Shown piece by piece: positions 7,459 through 14,554 of a stretch of 61,038 nt of DNA; position 1 is the first letter of the stretch, and each line of letters opens with the position of its first letter. Origin of the DNA: Gemmatimonadota bacterium (GTDB lineage Bacteria; Gemmatimonadota; Gemmatimonadetes; Gemmatimonadales; Gemmatimonadaceae); the NCBI GenBank assembly GCA_021324635.1, contig JAJPIS010000067.1, positions 1 through 61,038 of the forward strand. The letters run 5' to 3'. The notes under the pieces were generated by a model, which did not search any database, was not told the DNA's origin, and worked only from the letters and a program-made list of their open reading frames with translations. A program made the position numbers and the translations under genes.

Positions 7459-8178
7459 GTGCGCCGGACGCCGGCGACGCGCCGCATTCGATGGGCCGCG
7501 GCGACCCGGGTGATCCCCTCGCGGTACCCGCCAATTGACCTCTACGAACGTCTCTCCCTGGACGCGGAGGTCAGGCAGGCGCTTACAGCGGCAGAAATGC
7601 TCGTGAATCCCCGCGTACGGGACGAACTGGGCGAGATACACCTGGTCGCCCCCGAGGATCGGATAACCGGGCCCGGCGCGACCTGGACAATGGCGGCGTT
7701 CACCCACCGCAACCCAAACGGTTCCCGGTTCAGCGACGGCTCATACGGCGTGCTCTACGCTGGGAACTCGCTCGCGACGGCCGTAGCCGAGACCGCCTAT
7801 CACTTCGAGCAGTTCGCCCGGGATTCGGCCGACGCTCCCCGGCGCGAGACCATGCGGGTGTTGGTGGGACACATCGACGCGACGTTCCACGACCTCGAAA
7901 GCCTCGCCGCATCTCGGCTGGCGCGGTTGCTCGCGCCTGACTCGTACGATGCGTCGCGAGCCTTTGGTCGCACCCTCCGCGATGCAGGCAGCAACGGACT
8001 CCATTACCCCAGCGTCCGCCATCAGCCCGGGCGCTGCATCGCCGCGTTTCGGCCGAGCGTTGTAGGGATCTTTCAGCAGTCCCGGCATCTCGATTACGAA
8101 TGGGACGGCGTACGGGTGCGGCGGTACTTCGACTTCCAAGACGAACAGTGGATCCCGCTCGCCTCCGGCCAGCACTGA
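7459..8178 (+). CDS. RES-domain toxin, second copy
   Basis: A 239-residue RES-domain toxin. The N-terminal motif TRVIPSRYPPIDLYERL is complete here, unlike in the first copy. The catalytic region contains NGSRFSDGSYGVLYAGNSLATAVAE (Arg, Tyr and Glu positions of RES enzymes) and HYPSVRHQPGRCIAAFRP with the conserved Ser. GTG 7459 is the first codon after an in-frame TAG (7456-7458), so translation starts close to the antitoxin stop. By family knowledge the active enzyme would deplete NAD+ and cause growth arrest unless bound by the antitoxin at 7040. All key residues are present, so the module looks functional. Confidence 0.87.
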   Translation: MRRTPATRRIRWAAATRVIPSRYPPIDLYERLSLDAEVRQALTAAEMLVNPRVRDELGEIHLVAPEDRITGPGATWTMAAFTHRNPNGSRFSDGSYGVLYAGNSLATAVAETAYHFEQFARDSADAPRRETMRVLVGHIDATFHDLESLAASRLARLLAPDSYDASRAFGRTLRDAGSNGLHYPSVRHQPGRCIAAFRPSVVGIFQQSRHLDYEWDGVRVRRYFDFQDEQWIPLASGQH

Positions 8179-8387
8179 CCGATAGCGTCCCGGTCACGTC
8201 GGAGACGCCGATCCGTGGACGGCGGTATGGACCGCAGATCCTGCACTGTCGGCGTCCTTGGTGGCGCAACCGTGGCGCATTGGCTCGCGATTCGTGGGAG
8301 GAGTGCCCGCCGGGGGCGAGGACATGTGCCCCACTTCCACGACGGGTATGCGTTTGCGTGACCGAGCGGTGTCGCCGTATGCGAGTG

Positions 8388-9284
8388 TCATGGCATCACG
8401 GCCTTGGCCGGTAGCGTCGCGGACACGTAGACGCCGCGGCAGGCACCGGAAGCATCGGCGAGCACCAACGGATACGAGACGGGGATCGCTTGCGGCACCG
8501 TGCTGCCGGGCGGGAGTGGCGTGCTGACGGAAGACCGCTGGCCGGTGCTGTCAACCGGGATGATGGCGAGCGTCTGGCCCGTATTGTTCTGGAACAGCAC
8601 GATCGTCGCGGCGGCGAGGCCCTGCGGTGTGACCTTTCCTTCCTGCGCGCAGCCGACGGACGGGAGGTCGGGGCCGAAGCTAGCGCGCTTCGCGCCATAG
8701 GGACCCTGGACGGTGGCTCGCGCCGTCGGGAGCAGCCCGAACGGATCGACGTACCTCAGCGTACAGGTCTGGGCGCCGGTCATCGCATCGGCGCTCACGC
8801 TGGTGGTGACCTGGCAACCCGTGCCCCCGATGCCCGAGGTCTGGGTGGTGTCAAAAACGCCGGCAGACATGGCGAAGGCGATCTTCCCCCCCGATTGCGT
8901 CATGTTGCTGAGCGTGCCGCCGGCCCAGCTCAGATTGTTGCCGATCGGGGTGGTGCACGCAATCGTGTTCGAGCTCACGCTGCTCGCTGCAGTTGACGAG
9001 ACCAGATACAGGTAACCTGCGGTCGAACAGGACCAGGTGTGACTCTGGTCGACTAGCGCGTACGCGCCCGTACTGTCGATCCACAGCCCGCTCAGGCCGC
9101 CGCCCGGCCCGGTGGTCTGGGAACCGCCACCGCACCCGGCGAGCAGAGGCAGCGGCGTGAGCGCGAGGCGCGCAACCTTTCGGAGGGTGGCAACGCGCGG
9201 GCTCGGCTGGCGCGAGGTGGCCAGAGGCCTGAGCAACGTCGACGTTGGGCGGGGGCGGGAGGGAGAGCGGCGGGCAGAACGCAT
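8388..9284 (-). CDS. Hypothetical lipoprotein
   Basis: A 298-residue protein of unknown function. An unusually long Arg/Ser/Pro-rich N-terminus (about 35 residues) precedes a hydrophobic segment and the lipobox LAGC, followed by a Gly-rich linker; the real start may lie inside the first 35 residues. The mature part is Ser/Thr/Gly-rich and beta-prone. It has several Cys residues (WSCST, IACTT, TGCQV, QTCTL, VGCAQ, GACRG) that could form disulfides outside the cytoplasm. No family motif is recognised. It faces the second RES toxin gene tail to tail across 209 bases with no evident feature. Confidence 0.65.
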   Translation of the reverse strand: MRSARRSPSRPRPTSTLLRPLATSRQPSPRVATLRKVARLALTPLPLLAGCGGGSQTTGPGGGLSGLWIDSTGAYALVDQSHTWSCSTAGYLYLVSSTAASSVSSNTIACTTPIGNNLSWAGGTLSNMTQSGGKIAFAMSAGVFDTTQTSGIGGTGCQVTTSVSADAMTGAQTCTLRYVDPFGLLPTARATVQGPYGAKRASFGPDLPSVGCAQEGKVTPQGLAAATIVLFQNNTGQTLAIIPVDSTGQRSSVSTPLPPGSTVPQAIPVSYPLVLADASGACRGVYVSATLPAKAVMP

Positions 9285-9449
9285 AGGCGCCTCCTACTTC
9301 CGAATGCGCCGAGCCAGGGCCCGGCGGATCGACACGCCACGATGTACTTACGCCCGGTCAGGGCCGCGTCCCGCAGGGTCGGTACATATATCGTGCCCGC
9401 CATTCCCGGCCGGCGGGACATTCCGGCACTACGCCGCGGCGGATGGGAG

Positions 9450-9700
9450 GACGCGGACTCCCTCGTGGCGATCCACGCGAGTCGGGTCGACTGCCCCCGA
9501 TATCTCCGCAGGCCGAATGATGGATCCTGTATAGCCCGAGTCCGTTGGGCACGACCGGCTCGGCCCGCGGGTCGCTGTCCGGCAGGATGTGGGCGAGGTC
9601 GAGCAACTCCAGATGCGGGACCCGGCATGCCGCGCGGCGGTCCCGGTCGCCGCCAGCACGACTCGCCGGAACTGCTGCCGATGCAGCCGCCGGCTTGCCG
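9450..9700 (-). pseudogene. Remnant of an HNH endonuclease gene
   Basis: No intact gene occupies the roughly 540 bases between 9284 and 9824. On the minus strand two frames join to give an HNH C-terminal domain. One frame reads HRQQFRRVVLAA. After a one-base shift near 9650 the next reads DRRAACRVPHLELLDLAHIL followed by PDSDPRAEPVVPNGLGLYRI and HHSA. This matches the AHI-x-PNGL-x-L-x-x-IHH core of HNH endonucleases tied to restriction of foreign DNA. Downstream of IHHSA the frame degenerates again. Limits are approximate. It is a decayed defence or mobile-element gene between two lipoprotein genes. Confidence 0.6.
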
Positions 9701-9823
9701 GGCAGCCGGGTAGCACCGGCACTAGCCGGCGGGCGTCCTTCGCTGCACTGTCAGACCCTGGCGCCATCGTACCGGGTCAGCGCGAATGGCTACCGGCCTG
9801 GACGCTCACCGAGGGACACACGA

Positions 9824-12187
9824 ATGCGCCGTTGGATCCTCCCGGCGGTTGCGCTTGTCGCCTGTACGTCCAGGTCGGGCGTGGCGCCCAGCGCGCCGCA
9901 GCAGCCCACCGTCACGACCATCTCGATCTATCCGGTCAGGGACAGCATCGGTGTCGGCAGCACGCTTCAGTACGTGGATACCGCGAGGGATCAGAACGGG
10001 AACGTCCTGAGCGATGTGACCGTCGTCTGGGCGAGTGCCAATCCGAAGGTGGCAACGATCTCGACTCTCGGACTCGCGCTCGGAGCAGGGGTCGGACACG
10101 ATACGATCGAAGCGACGTCCGGAGGGGTGGCCGCCAGGGCTCCGTTGACGGTCGGCCCCGGGTCCGTCGCCAGGATCCAGATCGCGCCCAACCCGGTGAC
10201 GCTTCAGAACGGACAGGGGATCCAACTGGTCGCGACGGCTCTCGATTCGCGCGGTGACACGGTCGCGGCCAGCTACCAGTGGACCTCCTCGAACGGCAAG
10301 ATCGCCTTTGTCTCGTCCACCGGGTTTGTCACGGCGACGGGAGTGGGGACCGACACGATCGCCGCCGTGAGCGGCTCGATCACCGCGTCGGCTGTCCTCA
10401 CGGTCCAGCAGGCCGCGGCCGCCAGTATCATCATCGCGCCGGTCCTGGACACGCTCGTGGCCGGGAGCACGGTCTCGCTCACCGACACGGTGAAAGACGC
10501 CAAGGGTAACGTGCTCTCTGGCCTCAGCGTCAGCTGGACGAGCGGCAACACGTCGGTGGCGACGATATCCTCCACGGGACAGGTGCAAGCCGCGCTCACC
10601 GGCACCGCCGTCATGACGGCGTCGGTGAGCGGGATATCCGCTCACGCCACGATCGTGGTCAAGCCGGGCGCGCTCGCCCGCGTTCTCGTCTCCCCCAATC
10701 CGATCACGCTCCAGAACGGCCAGACCGTGCAACTGTCGGCGACCGGTCTGGATGCGCACGGGGACACCGTGCCCGGCGCCTCTCAGTGGTCCGTCTCCAA
10801 CAGCCAGGTCGCCTCGGTCAGCTCGACCGGACTGCTCACGGCCACGGCCGCGGGGACGGACACCGTTCGCGCATCACGCGGAAGCGTCGTGGGCGCGGCC
10901 CCCGTCACCGTTCAGCAACTCGCAGCGGCGAGCATCGTCGTGGTGCCGGCCGCCGATACGCTGTTCGTCGGTCAGCTACTCCAATTGTCCGACACGGTGA
11001 AGGATGCGAGAGGCAACGTGCTCACAGGTCTGAGCGTGAGCTGGAGCAGTAGTAGCTCCAGCGTCGCCACTGTGTCGGCCAACGGCGTCGTGGCCGGCAT
11101 TGCGCCCGGCAGCGCGGTCATCACCGCATCGATCGGTTCTATCACCGCACGGTCCACGACGCTGGTGGTCGGCAACGACAGCACGGGGATTCAATATCAC
11201 GGCGGCCCGATCATGTACTCGCCGAGGATCGCCGCGATCTACTGGTCGCCGACGCCGATCTATCCCGGCGGCCCCGGCCCCGGCACCTCAGGCTCGCCGG
11301 CCGGCGCCGATGGGTCGCTCCTCGCGTACTTCCTCCAGAACCTCGGCGGCTCGCCGCTCTTCAACATCCTCACGACGTATTACGACGCCAGCGACACGTT
11401 CATTCAGAACGTGGTCACCTATAGCCAATACTGGTCGGATTCGACGAGCCCGCCCCAGACGACGGGCACCTTCGACGTGCTGGCGGAGGTCGAGCGTGGC
11501 TTTGCGAACGGGAGCCTGACCTACGACCCGAGCACGTTGTACACCGTCTTTACGGGACCGGGCGTCAACCTGGGCGGCGGGTTCGGGACGCAGTATTGCG
11601 GATGGCACACCGAGTTCGGGGATTCGCTCGGCCGCATCGTCCGTGTCGCCGCCATGCCCTTCGACGCCGATCCCGCCCAGACGTACCACTGCAACTTCTT
11701 CTACGGGGGCCCCTCGCCCAACAACGACCCCGCCGATGCGGAGGTGAACGTCCTCACGCATGAACTGGCCGAAGCTGCGACCGATGAGGACATCGACGCG
11801 TGGTTCACCGTCCAGGGCGGCATGCTCGAGGAGATCGGGGACCTCTGCGCATGGCAGTTCGGGTCTCTTGCGCCCGCCGGCAACGGTGCCGTCTACAACC
11901 AGGTGATCGGCGGCAAGCAGTTCCTGGTCCAGATGCTGTGGGTGAACGAATCCCAGAGTGGCGGCCCGGTCGGCTGCCAGCAAGCCTGGTCCGGGAGCGT
12001 GGCGTCTCGCGCTCGCTCGCGGACGCTGACCCGTGCGATCGCCGTCCCACGGCTTCCCGGCGGGCGTCGAGCGCCGCACATCATGCCTCCCCTCCAGGCG
12101 CCGCAGACCGCTCCGACCGCCGCCGCGCGGCCGTCATCCAGCCGGGTGCCGAATACAGCTCGGAGCTCGATCAGGGTACCGCAGTGA
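9824..12187 (+). CDS. BIG2-repeat lipoprotein with C-terminal EXORDIUM/PHI-1-like domain
   Basis: A 787-residue exported protein. ATG 9824 is chosen because GAGGGA lies upstream and a short lipoprotein signal (MRRWILPAVALVAC) follows at once; the frame is open far upstream. About residues 30-450 hold five bacterial Ig-like (BIG2) repeats of about 89 residues in an A-B-A-B-A pattern: A units carry D-KGNVLSGLSVSW, B units NPVTLQNGQ and HGDTV. From about residue 455 the sequence YHGGPIMYSPRIAAIYW opens a domain resembling plant EXORDIUM/PHI-1 (PF04674), with CGWHTEF, LTHELAEAATD (H646-E650), EEIGDLC and KQFLVQMLWVNE. HELAE resembles a zinc-protease helix, but catalysis is unproven. Likely cell-surface adhesion or carbohydrate-related role. 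Confidence 0.8.
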   Translation: MRRWILPAVALVACTSRSGVAPSAPQQPTVTTISIYPVRDSIGVGSTLQYVDTARDQNGNVLSDVTVVWASANPKVATISTLGLALGAGVGHDTIEATSGGVAARAPLTVGPGSVARIQIAPNPVTLQNGQGIQLVATALDSRGDTVAASYQWTSSNGKIAFVSSTGFVTATGVGTDTIAAVSGSITASAVLTVQQAAAASIIIAPVLDTLVAGSTVSLTDTVKDAKGNVLSGLSVSWTSGNTSVATISSTGQVQAALTGTAVMTASVSGISAHATIVVKPGALARVLVSPNPITLQNGQTVQLSATGLDAHGDTVPGASQWSVSNSQVASVSSTGLLTATAAGTDTVRASRGSVVGAAPVTVQQLAAASIVVVPAADTLFVGQLLQLSDTVKDARGNVLTGLSVSWSSSSSSVATVSANGVVAGIAPGSAVITASIGSITARSTTLVVGNDSTGIQYHGGPIMYSPRIAAIYWSPTPIYPGGPGPGTSGSPAGADGSLLAYFLQNLGGSPLFNILTTYYDASDTFIQNVVTYSQYWSDSTSPPQTTGTFDVLAEVERGFANGSLTYDPSTLYTVFTGPGVNLGGGFGTQYCGWHTEFGDSLGRIVRVAAMPFDADPAQTYHCNFFYGGPSPNNDPADAEVNVLTHELAEAATDEDIDAWFTVQGGMLEEIGDLCAWQFGSLAPAGNGAVYNQVIGGKQFLVQMLWVNESQSGGPVGCQQAWSGSVASRARSRTLTRAIAVPRLPGGRRAPHIMPPLQAPQTAPTAAARPSSSRVPNTARSSIRVPQ

Positions 12188-12247
12188 CCCGCGCACGCGG
12201 GTGGCCCCGTTCCGCCGTCACTGATGCGCGGCGGGGGCGCTGCTGTC

Positions 12248-12544
12248 TCAGCGACCTCGCCTGCTCCGACCGGCCGCGAGCAATCCGATCACGATCGACA
12301 GGCCGACAACGCCGAGCGCCGCGTATGCGAATTGCGACCGGTCGGCACTCGCCGCCGCCAGGGCATAGTCCTGACCGTGCGCGGCGAGGTTCGCGCGGAA
12401 CCGATCGTCGCCGTCCAGGAGCCAGATCCACCCCCAGACCGCTCCCGGTATGAGGACGATCAGGGCGCCGGCAATGAGGGCACGCGCGCCGCGAAGGCCG
12501 AACAGGAGGATCAGGATGACAAAGCCGACCAGGATGGCGATCAT
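12248..12544 (-). CDS. Small membrane protein
   Basis: A 98-residue protein with hydrophobic segments at about residues 2-17, 22-45 and 75-91, the last followed by a basic Arg-rich tail. Between the last two lies a soluble loop of about 30 residues. The composition is strongly membrane-like and unlike a random antisense frame. ATG 12544 opens directly with the first helix. No family is recognised. It lies alone, convergent with the BIG2/EXORDIUM-like gene. Confidence 0.6.
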   Translation of the reverse strand: MIAILVGFVILILLFGLRGARALIAGALIVLIPGAVWGWIWLLDGDDRFRANLAAHGQDYALAAASADRSQFAYAALGVVGLSIVIGLLAAGRSRRGR

Positions 12545-12908
12545 GGACTCGCCGGCGAGGGTGAGCGGCCCCGACTCGAGGCAGGCGCAGAGAAGCTACA
12601 TACGCAGTCTGACAAGCCGCGCACCCCGGCGCCGGGCCGCGCGCTGAACCGCTGGGCAACGAACGTCGCGCCGGAGGACCCGACGGCCGGCCACTTGCAG
12701 GCAAACCCACGCCGACACCGGGACCCGGGCGGGCGTCGACCGCCGGGCACGACCGCACCTCGTCCGGCGCGGCCGGCACCCCCCTCGTCCCCTCCCCATC
12801 CGGTCCCCTGATCCGGCCACCCGTCCCCGGACGCCCCGCGACGATGGGCGTGGGCAGCGGTCCCGCCGCCCACGCCGCGGTCTCCGGCGCGTCCGAGAGG
12901 AGACTCCG
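12545..12908. other. Intergenic region upstream of the molybdoenzyme operon
   Basis: These 364 very GC-rich bases hold no convincing gene or RNA. The last 15 bases contain GAGAGGAG, the ribosome-binding site of the next gene. A promoter for the divergent pair is expected here, but no clear -35/-10 pair is visible. Confidence 0.5.
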
Positions 12909-13544
12909 ATGAGTGATGAGCGAGGCCCGGAGCAGCCCGGCGTCGACCCGGCCGGACGAGAGCCCCTCGGGGGCAGCGCGGCGTCCAGCGGCGCCGGGGT
13001 CGCGAACGCGGTCGGTCCGAGGGACGCCCCGGTCGTGGCGCACGCGACCGACCGGGCGGTCGCGCCGATCAGCGTCCTGCTCCGCGTGAACGGCGCCGAG
13101 CACCGGGTGAGGCTCGATCCCCGGACGACGCTGGTCGATGCGCTGCGCGAGCACCTGCACCTGACCGGCACGAAAAAAGGCTGCGCTCTGGGGCAATGTG
13201 GCGCCTGCACCGTGCTCCTGGACGGCAAACGCGTCAACGCGTGCCTCGTGCTCGCCGCGCTGGCCGGCGGACGTGAGATCACGACGGTCGAAGGGCTCGC
13301 GCAGGGCGGCCGGCTGCACCCGCTGCAAGCCGCCTTCATCGAGCGCGACGCGTTGCAGTGCGGGTACTGTACGCCCGGCCAGATCATGGCCGGCGTCGCC
13401 TGCATCGCCGAAGGACACGCCGGCTCGGCCGAGGAGATCCGGGAGTGGATGAGCGGCAACGTGTGCCGGTGCGGGGCCTACGACCACATCGTGGCGGCGA
13501 TTCAGGACATCGCCGCGGCCAGGCCCCCCGACCGCGGACCGTAG
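12909..13544 (+). CDS. paoA: Aldehyde oxidoreductase [2Fe-2S] subunit
   Basis: The small subunit of a xanthine dehydrogenase-family molybdoenzyme, passing electrons from the molybdenum site to FAD. The plant-type ferredoxin cluster uses Cys92, Cys97, Cys100 and Cys112 (GCALGQCGACTVLLDGKRVNAC region). The second cluster uses Cys151, Cys154, Cys186 and Cys188 (CGYCTPGQ and CRCGAY). All eight ligands are present. The first 50 residues form a Pro/Gly/Ala-rich extension without the twin-arginine motif seen in E. coli PaoA, so export is not evident. GAGAGGAG precedes ATG 12909. It is the first gene of a three-gene operon in the E. coli paoABC (yagTSR) order. Confidence 0.88.
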   Translation: MSDERGPEQPGVDPAGREPLGGSAASSGAGVANAVGPRDAPVVAHATDRAVAPISVLLRVNGAEHRVRLDPRTTLVDALREHLHLTGTKKGCALGQCGACTVLLDGKRVNACLVLAALAGGREITTVEGLAQGGRLHPLQAAFIERDALQCGYCTPGQIMAGVACIAEGHAGSAEEIREWMSGNVCRCGAYDHIVAAIQDIAAARPPDRGP

Positions 13545-13546
13545 CC

Positions 13547-14554
13547 GTGCACCCGTTCGTCCTCGAGCGGCCGCGCGACCTGTCCGAGGCGCTCGCCCTC
13601 GGCGCACAGGCCGCCCGCGCCGGCCGCGCTGACGCGGCGAGCGAGTACATCGCCGGCGGTACCGACATGGTCCAGCTGCTCCAGGAGAATGTGCGCCGGC
13701 CCGACCGGCTCGTGAGCCTCGCGGATCTCCTCGATCGCCAGATCGACCTCGGACCACACGGCCTCCGGCTCGGCGCCGCGGCCACGATGGCGGAGGTGGC
13801 CGCCCACCCGGGCGTCCGCCAGCGGTTCCCCGTGATCCGAGAGGCCCTCCTCGCCTCCGCGAGCCCGCAGGTCCGCAACCAGGCCACGATCGGCGGCAAT
13901 GTGCTACAGCGTACCCGCTGCCCCTACTTCCGTGACGTCGGCTACGCCGCCTGCAACAAGCGCGCGCCCGGCTCCGGCTGCGCCGCGATCGGCGGGGAGA
14001 ACCGGTGGCACGCCGTGCTCGGCACGAGCGACCAGTGCATTGCGGCCCACGCGTCGGATCTCGCCGTGGCGCTCGTGGCGCTCGACGCCACGGTCGAGGT
14101 GCACGGCCAGCGCGGCCCCCGCACACTACTGCTCGACGACATGTATCGGCTGCCCGCCGACAGGCCGCACCTCGAGACGGTGCTCGAGCCGGGCGAGATC
14201 ATCACGGGCGTCACGGTGCCGCCCGCGACGGTGGGATGGCGCGCGCACTACCTCAAGGTGCGCGACCGCGCCGCGTTCGAGTTCGCGCTCGTGGCGGCCG
14301 CGGTCACCGTGGACGTGGAGGGGGGTCGGGTCCGCCAGGCACGGGTCGCCCTCGGCGGTGTGGGAACGAAGCCCTGGCGCGCGCGTCAGGTGGAGGCCGC
14401 GCTGGTCGGCGCGGGCGTGGGGACAGGGGCGGTCGAGCAGGCGGCGGCGCTCGCCGCCGACGGAGCCCGCGGACACGGGCACAACGACTTCAAGATCGAG
14501 CTGATGCAGCGCGCGATCGTGCGCGCGGTCGAGATCGCGGGAGGAGGCGGGTGA
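13547..14554 (+). CDS. paoB: Aldehyde oxidoreductase FAD/[4Fe-4S] subunit
   Basis: A 335-residue medium subunit. GTG 13547, two bases after the previous stop, is preferred because homology starts with HPFVLERP; the frame is open upstream. The FAD-binding loop IAGGTDMVQLLQ is at residues 35-46 and the second FAD motif IGGNVLQRTRCPY at 115-126. Cys125, Cys136, Cys145 and Cys164 lie in the inserted segment characteristic of PaoB and 4-hydroxybenzoyl-CoA reductase beta subunits, which binds an extra [4Fe-4S] cluster. This separates it from ordinary xanthine dehydrogenase FAD subunits and supports the Pao assignment. Its stop overlaps the start of the large subunit as GTGA. Confidence 0.88.
   Translation: MHPFVLERPRDLSEALALGAQAARAGRADAASEYIAGGTDMVQLLQENVRRPDRLVSLADLLDRQIDLGPHGLRLGAAATMAEVAAHPGVRQRFPVIREALLASASPQVRNQATIGGNVLQRTRCPYFRDVGYAACNKRAPGSGCAAIGGENRWHAVLGTSDQCIAAHASDLAVALVALDATVEVHGQRGPRTLLLDDMYRLPADRPHLETVLEPGEIITGVTVPPATVGWRAHYLKVRDRAAFEFALVAAAVTVDVEGGRVRQARVALGGVGTKPWRARQVEAALVGAGVGTGAVEQAAALAADGARGHGHNDFKIELMQRAIVRAVEIAGGGG

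Noticed and set aside
5563-8178. Integrative element using tRNA-Met as attachment site
   Set aside because: No direct repeat of the tRNA 3' end was found downstream and no integrase gene is present, so island boundaries by integration are unsupported.
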